Origin: Tetmemena sp. SeJ-2015
Taxonomy: Eukaryota; Ciliophora; Spirotrichea; Sporadotrichida; Oxytrichidae
Direction of reading: 5' to 3'
Assembly: GCA_027382625.1 (NCBI GenBank)
Contig: JAJKFJ010020972.1
Span: 51,974-115,973, forward strand
Length of the DNA stretch: 64,000 nucleotides
Below, piece by piece: positions 25,442 to 38,099 of the stretch. The position numbers and the translations under genes are program-made. The notes under the pieces are model-generated. The model searched no databases. It was not told the DNA's origin and worked only from the letters and a program-made list of their open reading frames with translations. The stretch's first letter is position 1; each line of letters begins with the position of its first letter.

Positions 25442-26194
25442 TCATTTATCCTTCTCTCTTTTTTGTTCACCTTCCTAAGCATTTTCATTTTGGACGCTTT
25501 CAATCATCGAGTCGTAATTTATAGCCTCTATTAGCGTTACCACTAAGTCATCGATCGTAGTTATGAAAGACTCACAGTCGAAGAATTCAGCTTTGAGAGC
25601 GTTCATCTCCAGGAACACAACTAGTAAGTGGCCATCATTTGTCACCTCATTGACGAGCAGCACACTCTGCTCTCCCTTTATGAAGATCTCCTTACTAGAG
25701 TCGAATCCCATCTCCCTTGCTATCTTTCTCTGGGCTATAAATTAAAAACTATTGACTAAATTCTCTTAAATTTATCCACTATTTTAAAGGAGATGACTCT
25801 TTCGAGTATCTTTTCCACTTTATCTCTGATGGCGTTAATAGTTTAACTGGAGGTGCCTGAGCTAGATGCGGTTGGGTTTTGCTACCTAGTGGGTGAGAGC
25901 GAAGGGTTATTCAGCAAACTTCCTTGGCTGTTGTATAAGTAGTGTAAACCATTAGTCTATAATACAGAATGAGTTTATGAAAGCATTTAAGTTTAGCATG
26001 CTGGCCTTTTGAGCTTGGATTTAGATAACGCCTATGAATGATATAGCCTTGTGCGAGTTCTTTATGTTTCCTAGTGCTTTATCAATTTGCTAAAGGCATT
26101 CAATAGAGACATACACACAATTATAAAAATTCATTAAAAAAGATTGAATAGAGACGCTTGGTGCAGAGTAGCAACAGCTGAATAAGTTCATCAT
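25442..26194 (-). CDS. Small protein of unknown function
   Basis: Starts MMNLFSCCYSAPSVSIQ (two vicinal Cys near the start). Continues LQQIDKALGNIKNSHKAISFIGV, a Ser/Thr-rich patch (NNPSLSPTRQQNPTASSSGTSSQ), and IRDKVEKILERVISFKIVDKF. The longest conserved-looking block follows: ARKIAREMGFDSSKEIFIKGEQSVLLVNE to LVVTLIEAINYDS. Ends NENAQEGEQKREKDK at TGA 25442. An IES with pointer TAAATT (25738-25772) is well supported; one or two more lie near 25970 and 26130. No family recognised; the shape suggests a small alpha/beta adaptor domain, which is a guess. Confidence 0.55.
25738..25772. other. IES, pointer TAAATT
   Basis: TAAATT at 25738-25743 and 25767-25772. Excision of 29 nt joins ISFKIVDKF to IAQRKIAREMGFD in frame. 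Confidence 0.8.
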
Positions 26195-26340
26195 ACTTCA
26201 CAAACTACTAAAACTATAACTCTAATTTATTTTTCTATTTTCTTCTCTCCAATTCACTCAACATCTGTCTCACCATGCTTTCACATTTTAGAAAATTTGG
26301 ATCCGCATTGTTTCAATATTGAAGTTTCAGAATTTATTTA

Positions 26341-26838
26341 GTGAAATTTTTATTAAATAAAAATAAGTTGACTGGCTGTTGCCTCTTCATGATCCTCTTT
26401 CCTGCTGTAGCTGCTCAAATGAGTTGCCGTTGACTTTTCTGGCTTCAAATCTCTGTGAATTATATTTAATTTTCCTGTTTTCTATTAAAAGTATTCTAAA
26501 TTTGCCAAGATCCATTTAAAATGATCTGATTAATCGACTAATTGACTAATTTAGTAAAAATCCGAGAGTTTAAATTTAGATTGCGAAGATATAGCAGTCT
26601 CAAGAAAATAGGGCTTAAAAATTAGTAGATTAGTCAATTAGTCAAATGACTTTAAATGATGCTTGGCAAATTTAATCAGTGTGTACTTTAAATTTAATAC
26701 AGGTTAATATTAAAAATAATTCACAGAGATTTCAAGCCAGAAAAGTCAACTGCAGCGCATTTAAGCAACCACAGCTGGAAAGAGGATCATGTCGAGGCAA
26801 CCGCCAGTTAACGTACTTTTATTTATTACAAATTTCGC
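26341..26838. repeat. Palindromic element whose arms encode a kinase catalytic-loop fragment
   Basis: Two inverted arms (about 26341-26545 and 26635-26838) align at roughly 80-85% over 150 bp or more. Each arm, read outward, contains IHRDLKPEKST or IHRDFKPEKST (kinase subdomain VIb) followed by a shared tail ending KEDHEEA / KEDHVEA. A degenerate third copy of the motif occurs at 60390-60440. Only one subdomain is present, so this is a kinase-derived repeat rather than a gene. Confidence 0.65.
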
Positions 26839-27007
26839 TAAATCAATACAGATACTACAATAATATTCTAGACACTCTGTTTTTTAAAGATTTATCAGTG
26901 GCGATTGAATCCTCGTTTAATTATTGGAGTGGCCTGTGTTTAAGTTGGATCCACTTGCTGTAATTTATAATATTATTAACTTCTTCTTACCAACAAATCA
27001 TATCTCA

Positions 27008-28229
<1,222 letters not shown>

Positions 28230-29577
28230 GGAGCATCCCGATGACCAATGACGCAACGTCAAGTCATTTATAAATAGATGTGTATTCAATTTAATAATTT
28301 GTGGTTGAGAGATCAAAATACGAGTACCCACTATAAGGGGCGAGTGAAAACTCTCACTCGCTCTCTATCTTTAATTCTGGAATAATTTAATCGTATCTTT
28401 CCTTCAACTCATTTATAAGAATATAATATTATTCTATTCGCGTCTATTTCACTTTACTATTTAACGACCTTTGCTAGCCACTTGATAGAGTTTCGATAAA
28501 TATTTCAAGTTAGGTGTGTTTTCCTTTCATGCTAATGGCTTATCAAATATATTTGCAAAGTTTTATTGATGATTGATCGTCTAAAATAAAAAAATGATAA
28601 TCTTCATTAGAGTGTATTTGCTGTCACCTATTAGCCTATCTCTAAAGGTATTTTTTTCAAAATTAAATATCAAAACACATTGTTCTCTGTGTGTATAAAT
28701 CATGATGCCACACTCCCAATCCATTTCATTGTAAGCTTCAGTCCTTCGTGATTTGCTTGCAAGTTTTATAAATTTGTAAGTTTAATACCCATTTATACAT
28801 TTAATATTTTCTTCTTCATTTCTACAATTCATTAGTCTACCACATCGATAAAGTCCAGACTTTAAAATTATATACTTTTTGTGCTTCAACATTGTGATTT
28901 GAATTTTAAAACAAAATGAATTAAGGGATCTAGTATACTCTAATCACAATTATAATAATTTTTTTGAGAGATAATTAAAATAATTTCTTTATCTTAATTT
29001 TTTTAATAGCTTTTATAAATATAAGTTTGATACTTCTTTATAGTATCAAATAACTCTTTTTAATATAGGTATTTAAAGAAACTTTTAAAGTCTATAATAA
29101 AAAATACTGACTAATATAACAATTAAGATACTTGTAATGACAAAAAATAAAAAGCATTAAAAACTACTAAAGAAACAGTAAGTTCATTATTTAAATTAGA
29201 AATAGATCAACTTTTATATTTGTATCATCAATAAATACTCTGCTATTTTTTAGCAGTTATCTCCATCTCAACTTTAAAAATATAAATTATATAAAATACT
29301 TGAATTCAAAAAGAAAATATGTTAATAATAATGAAAAAATTAATCGAAAAAGCTAAGAACTACCTTCTAATTAATAACCATAAAAGAAATGTTAAAGGTT
29401 TTAGCTTATTATATTAATCTTCTAGAAAATGCCATATTTTTCATTATTTCAATTTACCATTCGAAACTTTCCTCATTTCAGAGAACTTAAAATTTAATTA
29501 ATCTTTTATTCTCTTCAAAAACGAAATTAAATGTAATTAGCTTTTCTAATTAAAAAATATTAAATTAGAAAGTTAAA
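28230..29577. other. AT-rich region downstream of cathepsin
   Basis: First 170 bp is cathepsin 3' flank, repeated at 31260-31450. The rest is about 80% AT with no gene recognised. Confidence 0.4.
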
Positions 29578-30060
29578 ATTCAGGACGCACACGACCGGCA
29601 CTAGGCACCGGTCGCCCTTTCCCTGAAGGCTTTCTGGTTTGGTAATCCATTGGCTGGTGGGTGAGTACTTAAAAGAGGCAAGGGATAATGGCAGCCGAAG
29701 CCCTGGGGAAGGTGGTAGAGCTGCTCACTGGAGAGATAATCAAAGGTGAGTGGTTCCCACTCACTCTCCTAATCCTTGTAGGCGTGGAGGGATGTGATCT
29801 ATGGGCAAACACTCAGTCATGCAGCTGGACAGCGAAGCCAGACGCTACGGAGCAACGACTTGCTCTCTGTCCGAAGCTACCAGGATTTTTTTTCTCCTTT
29901 TAGGTTTTTTTGGATGGTATGCAGGGGGCTTCTTCTCAGAATGTGAGGTGGGTTCCACGTGTTTAATATCCCTATTCGGCCGGTAGGTTTGTGTGCGCCA
30001 GATAAGTGCGTCACAGCAATATCATTGACGTCACGGCTTATCTTATTTATGGCGGGAGCC
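29578..30060. other. GC-rich island of unknown origin
   Basis: About 480 bp near 50% GC inside about 80% AT DNA. Two overlapping plus-strand frames free of TAA/TAG (from 29688 and 29801) encode short texts such as MAAEALGKVVELLTGEIIKG. A GTGAGT...CTTGTAG segment at about 29744-29781 could be an intron joining them. No family recognised. May be a retroelement remnant, a foreign fragment or a contaminant join. Confidence 0.4.
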
Positions 30061-31189
30061 CTTAATTCCCTTAATTATTATTATTTTCACTTTAAATTAA
30101 AATTGTCCTTTCTATTAATTTTTAAATTTAGGGAAGCTTCTTGGTAAGGAATTGGAGCTGAGATCTGCAGAGTTGTTAGAAGGAATAGATCTCTGCTTTT
30201 GAGAGATAAGATAAAGTATTTATCTGTGGATATATAAGTAAAGATTTATGCATATTTAATTTATAATTTATGAATTCTTATCAATGCAAAAAATATTATT
30301 TCAAAACAAATTATTCTAGAATTATCATTTAGAATAATTTGTTTTTGTTGATTAAGTGATGTTAGAATTTAATAGTTGCTATTACTGCTGAAAAGGTTTA
30401 GTTATTTTTTATGAGCATCTCAAAGAGAATTTTGTATCCAACCAGTAATTATGTTATGAGAAATGAAATTATAAAGTTAAAAAATCTGCTAGTTTGGGAT
30501 TTCTAAGAGAACTATTTTCATTGATGTATCTTTCATTTCTTTTTGGATAATCTCCATTATAGGGCATCTTCCTTTTTTTTTAAAAAAAAAACTTTGACTG
30601 AAGCTTTTTGTGTTAATATATTAGTTTAAGTTGAAAGCTGCAGCTACTTTATTATTATGGCTTACAGTAAATTTGACTTTAGAAATTATTTTAATGTCTA
30701 TAAAAATGGTAAGATCAATAATCAAAACTCAAATAACAGACATAACTAAGAAAGGTATTCCTCTTTTAAAACAGACACTTATCTCTGCCTAAAGCTTAAA
30801 TTATTTATAAATATGCTTATATTTGTGTACATTTTATTATCATTAACAACAGATTTTAAGGTATTAAAAGTGCCACTCTTCTAAATACCGAGATATTTAT
30901 TCCAATCCTCAACTTCAAAATAACCTTAATCTAAAAATAAATTTAGCCATTAATTTATTTAATCTTAAAAGAGTTCAGGGAAAAGATGACTTTCTCATTT
31001 TATCATGAACTCCAGTAAATTTACTAAATAACTTAATATTAAAAATATTTTCTTGATTAGATTTTATTTCAATTAACCATTTCATGATTATCTAGTAAAT
31101 ATATAATTCCACTAGATATTGTGAAGATAAATAAACTTTATTGCACTTTTAAATTTTAGAGATTAAATGTGGATATTATAAATAATTTC
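30061..31189. other. AT-rich region, nothing recognised
   Basis: Around 80% AT with homopolymer runs. No frame with protein-like composition found. Confidence 0.35.
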
Positions 31190-31450
31190 TTGAGAATCGC
31201 CATCAAGAACGGTGCCGGTATCTGCGTTATCCAGATGGAGCCCGTCTTCCCCACCCTTTGAGGAGCATCCCGATGACCAATGACGCAACGTCAAGTCATT
31301 TATAATGATTGATTATAAAATAATTAATAATTTGTGGTTGAGAGATCAAAATACGAGTACCCATTATAAGGGGCGAGATGAAAACTCTCACTCGCTCTCT
31401 ATCTTTAATTCTGGAATAATTTAATCGTATCTTTCCTTCAACTCACTCAA
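31190..31450 (+). pseudogene. Duplicated last segment of the cathepsin gene plus 3' flank
   Basis: Near-identical to 28160-28400, encoding [21 protein letters not shown] then TGA, and the same 3' sequence (GAGGAGCATCCCGATGACC). The rest of the gene is absent upstream, where the sequence is unrelated AT-rich DNA. The Gly of CGIQ is Val here. It matches approximately one germline segment (MDS) and its flank, as expected of a partial segmental copy. Confidence 0.85.
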
Positions 31451-32865
31451 TTATTCACTCATTAATTTAAGAACTTAGAATATTATACTATAGTCTTAAT
31501 ATGTTTACCTTACTCACTTGTTCCCCTTCACCATTCTACTTCCTCAGATTTGTTCTTATCAAACTGCCATCATGGTAGAATATTTCTAATGGCTGATCTA
31601 ATCTTGTAAAGCCAGGAGATAGAGTTTTTTTTAACTACATCATACAACTATCTTTTGCATGCACTCCTTCATATTATTGCAAAGTTAATGTTGAAATATG
31701 TTCTCAACCCACGTCACGAACTCTTTCTCTTAATATTTGAAATCAATATCTAAATATGCTATCAACAAATATATTATTTTAATTTATTAGTTCAGCTATA
31801 CTTTTATAAAAATCTCAAAGGCGAATGAATATAGTTAAGAATAAAGTTTACAAATTAATATCAAAGATGAAGATTTCAAGAAATAATAATTAAGGAATTA
31901 TAAAGCATTTAAGCTATAAAAAAATTCCTCAAGATTCTGATTTAGTTCTTTTTTTATAATTTATCACTTGACAAGATCTTCTTTCGGAGAATTTATAAAA
32001 AAGCACCAAAAAATGGTAATTATCTGAGAAAAGAAATTAAATGGATTTCTCGTTTCTAATTAAGCTATTCTAAAGACCCCTAAATTCATTAATTTATAAT
32101 TTGATGAGCATTTTGTGCTCCTTTCACCTGTTTAAAAAAAATAAATAAAAATCATTTCGTTAAGGATTTTTACTCAGATTATACGTTATGTCTTATGATT
32201 AAGTAATATAGGCCTATATTTAATAAGGACTTTATAACTAATTTCATATTGCTTTTATTTTGTATTAGGTTTAAATCAAATAATATCTTCGATAATTTCT
32301 AATATATGAGATTATAAGAAAATCTGGTATTAATGCCAGGAGAGTATTATCAAAATTTTTTGCAGTCAAAACCCCAAAATAACATAATATGATAAGAAGG
32401 AGAGTATAATTTGTATATAATTAATTTCCTAATTATTGTAAAAATCAATGGTAAAGTAAAAATTTGAGAAATAAATAAATACGCAGACACAATAAATCAT
32501 CTTCTATGTGCATAAGATTTTAGAACAGCGAGGGCATAATCGGACTCAGATCTACATAATCTCCTTACTCTATTCATGATTTGACCTCTGCTAATATAAT
32601 CATAACTCGGCTGCTATAATTATTGATCCAGCTATATAAAGACCCGCGCGTTTAATATATTAATAGAATGCTATTAGAATGCGGACAATCAAAACCCCAA
32701 AACCCCGTAATATGATAAGAAAGTGAAAATAAGTTTGTATATTTTCTTATTAATACTTATAATCATGCTAAATTTTAACCCTAAACAGGCAATCTAAAGT
32801 CTTCTAGGAAGGTGACCTTGACGTCTGTCTCATATTCTCTGAATTTTATACCTGCTTCCTCTATC
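31451..32865. other. AT-rich region, nothing recognised
   Basis: A short repeated phrase (CAAAACCCCAAAA...ATATGATAAGAA) occurs at about 32366-32400 and 32690-32722, otherwise no feature. No coding frame supported. Confidence 0.35.
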
Positions 32866-33394
32866 TCAGATAACTGAGTGTTAGGTTTCATAGGTTGCTT
32901 GATTATTACTCTCTAACTTTTTCAAAGGTTCTGATACCTTGTCTATCTTACAATGTCTTTATATTGCATCATCTTCACTTTCACACTAGTAGTATTCCTC
33001 TGGTTTCATATCGCATTCAAGTATGATTGCAACTATAGACCAAATGTCCTACTGCACTGAACCGTTGAGCCAAGTCTGTCTCTATGGGAAGTAGTGTTCC
33101 TTGCACCGTTGCTTCCTCAATGTTAGTCTATGACAGTTGATGAAGAACGTACTTCAAGTTTTTGTCCCTCGCTTCTCTCAACACTGTCAGTTCGTTCGCG
33201 AACTCAAGACCTCTCTCTTCCTTCTTTACAAGGTATTCGTAAGGGAAGATCTTGTAAGCATACTCTTCTTGTATGATGGTGTCTCTTCGCTTCGCATCAG
33301 CAAGGTGGAGGTAATTTTGAACACACTCCTCCAAAGTTACAACTCTCAAGCATTGAGTCTTGCTTTGAGCTAGCTGAAACTTTACTGACACCAT
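32866..33394 (-). pseudogene. Protein-kinase-like fragment (N-lobe joined to subdomain IX)
   Basis: From 33394 the frame reads VTLEECVQNYLHLADAKRR, YAYKIFPYEYL (VAIK-like Lys) and FANELTVLREARDKNL (alpha-C Glu-like). A frame change near 33120 follows, then NGSVQQDIWSIVAIILECDM (DIWS, subdomain IX) and TGA at 32866. Catalytic loop and DFG are missing between them. Either a deleted pseudokinase or part of a gene whose central segments lie elsewhere. A possible upstream exon with Met at 34114 (MVESKSSTLEEKEELPYL) is on the same strand. Confidence 0.5.
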
Positions 33395-33899
33395 ACACTA
33401 AGGCTTCTTATTTAAAAGAATATTTTTTTTTCTTCATTTAATTTCCTTTAATATTGTTCCAATAAAGAGTTGAGCATTTCAAGCATTCAAATACTTATTA
33501 TATTTATAGTAAAATTTAAATCGAAATCAAAATCAAATTAAAATAATAAATGAAGAGTTTTAAATTCGTGTCAGTTAATAACTGTCTAACCTCTAAAATA
33601 TGGGGCTTGATCGATAGCAGTTTTTATTTTATGGATAGTCTGTTCTTCCGCCATTACAATATCTGCTCTCTATTAAGATATATGATTTGCACAAATCGTA
33701 TATTTCTGAATTTTCTATTTATTCAATCTTGTGCTAGCTCCACTCACTTGCGAGCGAGATTCAATAGTACCTGAAAAGATAAATTATCTTAAAAATTTCA
33801 TCCTATATCGAATGGTATAATCATTATTTAAAATTAGCAAAGTTTTACTGTCGCGTGAATCGTAATTTCGAATTATTATTTTAATTTAATTACTATTTT

Positions 33900-34114
33900 G
33901 CATTATATTCTGGGGTTTAATATATTCAATTGGATCAAGAACAACTCCAAGACAAATTATGCAGATGAAGTAAAATTAAGTTAGTATACTTTTATTTTAA
34001 TGTTAAGTGGTGATCCAACTAATCAGCTTGATTTTCACCAGAGTAGAAAAAATCTTAGCTGAGATAGGGCAGCTCCTCCTTCTCCTCCAAGGTAGAAGAT
34101 TTACTCTCAACCAT
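33900..34114 (-). CDS. Possible N-terminal exon upstream of kinase-like fragment
   Basis: Open frame from Met 34114: MVESKSSTLEEKEELPYLSQ, then FFYSGENQADQLDHHL, using TAA/TAG as Gln, to a TGA near 33945. Acidic and protein-like but unassigned. Could be the first germline segment of the kinase-like fragment downstream. Confidence 0.3.
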
Positions 34115-34339
34115 AATTATATTATAAATACTTCTAATTTTAAGTTTATATCTATATCTGAAAATTTGTTGTAATGTTTCTCTTATATCATATGATTTAA
34201 ACTCTTTATTGTAAAGTATGCATTCCTCAACCCAGAATTAAAAAATTCTAAAATTTAGAATTATTTTTAGTTTAGTCTTTAATTATAAAATTTGTATAAA
34301 TGATTTATTTGCAAAAATATTTGTTCTAAATATATTAGA

Positions 34340-34813
34340 ATGAAATGCCCAAAGAAATGCGGGGCAAATGAATATAAGGAAGTCAATAGATTTGTGTTTA
34401 ACCTCCTAAAGCAACTCAAATTTTACTGCCAGTTCAAACCAAGATGCAACCAGATCATCAATTACGAGTAATACAAATAGCACTACATGAGTTGCAATAA
34501 AAGTTAAGGATGTAAACATTTATTTAATTTATACTAAAAATGTGCAGGTGAAGGCTGCAAAGTTCAGATTAAGCGAATCCTCAATGAACTAAAGACGCAA
34601 AATTAAATTCAATAAAATTAACAAAAGGAAATAGAATAGCTAAAGATTACTAACAATGAACTCAAGAAAACAGTAGATGAGCTCAAAACTACAATATAAT
34701 CTATGAGGAACGGAAATAGTGTCAGAAATTTGTACTAGCCACCTAGATAATAATTCCAGTTTATAAGTTAACAAAAATTAAATTTTTAAGAGCATATACA
34801 TTAATAAGACTGA
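34340..34813 (+). CDS. TRAF/RING-type zinc-binding protein with coiled coil (possibly partial)
   Basis: One uninterrupted frame of 157 residues ending at TGA 34811-34813. N-terminus MKCPKKCG and further Cys/His pairs (FYCQFKPRCNQ, QHYMSCNKSQGCKH, KCAGEGCKVQI) resemble TRAF-type zinc fingers common in ciliates. A Gln/Lys coiled coil follows (KEIEQLKITNNELKKTVDEL). Ciliate proteins of this type often carry an upstream RING; the sequence before the Met ends in TTAG, so an earlier exon is possible but not identified. Confidence 0.55.
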
Positions 34814-35200
34814 TAAAAAATAACTAGTTTCTAATGCAAATAAAGAAAAGTTTTTTTATACAAGATTTTTAACAAATTTAATTTTATTAAAAGAGAGTTG
34901 TATACTTTCTCTGACAATTTACTATAAGTTGTAAATAAAAGAAGCATAAATAGCAAAAATAAAAGTCTTCAAATGCGATTTAAAATTATAATCCTCCAAA
35001 AAATCTTTAAGATGTTAAAGTTATCTAATTATAACAATATTATCTTCTTTAGATGATAAATTGATATTGGCTAATTATGCTATCATAATTGGAAAATAAA
35101 TGGTCAATTTTTAACATTAAATCCTAAAGACAGATAATTCTGATGGCATTAAAATCATCTTAATATTTTTCTCATTAAAACTGATATCGATTTTTACATA
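34814..35200. other. AT-rich gap
   Basis: No gene recognised between the zinc-finger ORF and the kinase fragment; about 82% AT. Confidence 0.35.
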
Positions 35201-35953
35201 TATAGCTGAGAATTTAATGGAAAATTGAATTAAATTATTTTTTAAATTAAAATGGAACAATTTTGTGTCAGTTGAAGTGTGTCAGATTTAAATAATAAAT
35301 AGATCATTCGATTCAGCATTAAATTCTAAGAACTTTTTATCCTTGCAACTTTTGTGTGGGAGTGCTCAGTCAAGAGTTATAAGCGACACAAGTTCTTACA
35401 AAGTTGATATTTGGTGTTTGGGAGTTTGCGTGAATCATATCTCGCTGCTGAGAGGTGCTTCAAACATGATTAAAGAAGAAACTCGTATTAATTTTCAATG
35501 ATCTATCGAACAAGCCCCATAATGGGTTACGTAGCTCACATTTCAACGACCAAAATTTTAAAACTTTTCATTTATTATTTTAAATTAATTCCGATTTCCA
35601 TTTAATTTTTAAATATAATATATAATTTAATTAAAATCATTAATAATTTAAAATAATAACTCAGGTGCTGCAACATAGAGTCAGTTTAAATAACAGGTTC
35701 AACTTCTGATCTGCAGCTTATTCGAAAGATTATACAGTTCTCACACTGCTATGGAATTCGCCACAATCCATGTACCCCTCTATTAGACACACTACACCAC
35801 TTTCCATGGATTAATAAACTAGTTCGCCTAAAGGGGGATAAACGCAACATAGCAGGGCCAAAGAGTAATGGCCGGCTAATCTCCCTACCCGAGCCAAGCC
35901 GCTTTGATAGCACGTAATTGGTCCTAGATTTTAACTTTCTAATTTAATATTGA
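35201..35953 (+). CDS. Protein kinase C-lobe fragment (repeat family founder?)
   Basis: Reads CGSAQSRVISDTSSYKVDIWCLGV (subdomains VIII-IX, APE Glu not preserved), then an AT-rich break (about 35505-35650). It continues GSTSDLQLIRKIIQFSH and TPLLDTLHHFPWINKLV (subdomain XI-like), then the GC-richer tail KGDKRNIAGPKSNGRLISLPEPSRFDS, ending at TGA 35951. No N-lobe or HRD is found upstream on this strand. The first part (35201-35570) is a dispersed repeat with copies at 57880-58245 and 62395-62815. Confidence 0.55.
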
Positions 35954-38090
35954 GTTATAATAAGAATTTAAATAGGAAAAACTTTAGCTGTCTTTGATTT
36001 AATCCATTTTAATTTAATAATTACTTAATATTTTATTAAATTCTCAGTTAAAATCGTAATTTTTCTTCAAAGCTTTATTTCCCTATTAAATAGGCTTAAA
36101 CAAGTTAAATTTTTTAACTTAAATAATTCTAACCCAAAGTTTTGAATGCTTCCGAAAACCAACAAAATTAATTTTACTAGGATATTAAAAATTAAATAAT
36201 TAACTAGACAATAGCTTTGGAATAAATTTAAATTATTTACAAATTATAATATCCTGATTATAGAGGATAGATAATTCACAATTAAAATGCGAGTTTTAAA
36301 TTTTTGCTTGAAATCATAGATATATAAATGAATTAAAATCAATTTATTTCTTAAGATCTTATGTTTTAGTTTTTTATCAGCAAATTGTTTAAAGCAAATA
36401 TTTCTACTCCTGAAGCAAACTGGTAGTAAAATTAATAGAATAATATGAGATAATTTGATTGGTTTATAGTCAATCAAAACATAGCAATGATCTTTTCTTA
36501 AATCTACAGCTCTTCTCTGCCGAAAGAGAGGCGAAAATTATTTGATAATATGTAACTAACTTTATTTGAAAAATCTTTATCATCATATATCTCTTAGCTA
36601 GAACACTTTAAATATTGTAAAATACTTTTACCACTAAAGATTAAAAACTTATTTGAATTGGTTTAATTTAACATAAAATTTTTTCAAAAATCATTTGTTA
36701 AATTTATTTCCCTTTTGCTTAACTTTCAATTTTATATCAGCTAAATAAGATTCGGATAAAATAAGAAATAGAAATTTATTTTAAGTTGACCTATCTTCCA
36801 TTTCAATAATCTAAATATTATATAAATTCTAATTAATTACACAAGTTAAAATGCACAATAAGAATTAATTTTAAGCAAAATAAACATAAAAACTTAATGA
36901 AATCAAGGGGGAGCACGTAACTTGACACCTCAAAAAATTAAATCAATCTCTTATTGAGACAATCCTATTTTTTTCGGACCATTCGAGTCTTAAATAAATG
37001 CGTAATAAAGTTAAATTTGCTAGCCTTAAAAGACAAATTAAGAATTTATAGAAAAATTTTGTGAAAAGTGTTACCCGAAAATTAATTTATAAATTTGAGA
37101 TATTTATATAAACTGATATAAATCATAAATTAATTATTTATTAGAGCTTGTAATCCTCTATCTATCTAATTTATGAAGTTAAATTAGGTCAAAACTCAGA
37201 GATTTTCTCTAACCAATTATTCTTATCTTAACAAAGGAGAGCGAAAATATATTAAAATGAATAAATCTTAATTTTTATAAGAAATAGAGTAATTAAGGAC
37301 TCATTAAGATGCCATAATTTAAAACTAAAAAAAACTAGTTGCTCACAAAATCAAAGTCTTATGTTTATTTAGTTACGTAATTGAACTTAAGATTCCTTCA
37401 TTTTCAACTACTTTAACTTTCCTTAGTTAAGAAAAGAATAATTGGTTAGAGATAATCTCTGAGATTTGACCTTATTTAACTATAGATAAAGGATATCACA
37501 CTCTAAAAAAATAATTAATTTATGATTTAGAACAGTTTTACATAAATATCGAAAGTTTCTAAATAATTTTTTGGTATAAATTTAACAAATTTTTTCTTCA
37601 AAAATTCTTGATTTTATTTTTTTCTTGCAAAATTTTACTTTTGACCCATTTTTGTTGTTGTTGGGCGATTTGTAAAAAAAATAGGCCTGTCTCAATCAGA
37701 GGTTGAATGAATTATTTGAGGTTTCAAGTTTCGTGCTCCCCCCACAAAAATAAATCAATAGTTTATTTTTAATTTGCACGAGTCATATTTTTAATGAAAA
37801 TTCTTTATATTAATTTTTCATTAAAGTTATTAATGACTTATAAATAAAATATTTATTTTTAATTTAATGACAAGCAATGAAATGCGCAAATGGGCAAATC
37901 CTTTATAAGAAATATTACAAAATCAGTTAAAAGAATATATTTACTCATAAAAATTGATCATTTAAATAGCATCTTAATTGAATTAGTTTTTTAAAAAATA
38001 ATTTCTCTTATTTACTTAAAAATTTAATTCTTTTAAAATTTAATCATTTATTAAATAGAATATTTAGTGAATAAATAAAATAAATAATAG
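35954..38090. other. AT-rich region around the palindrome
   Basis: Apart from the 36907-37743 element nothing is recognised; about 82% AT. Confidence 0.35.
36907..37743. mobile_element. About 837 bp palindromic element with terminal G/C runs
   Basis: Left end GGGGGAGCACGTAACTTGAC and right end its near-complement closing in CCCCCC. Arms align at about 80% or better over at least 70 bp at the ends, and more distantly further in (for example around 37120 and 37520). No protein is encoded. Same size class as the elements at 39378 and 42620. No obvious perfect flanking repeat. Confidence 0.6.
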
Positions 38091-38099
38091 CCTTACCCT

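Noticed and set aside
33550..33774. Plus-strand 74-codon ORF
   Set aside because: Hydrophobic, AT-driven composition with no support from context.
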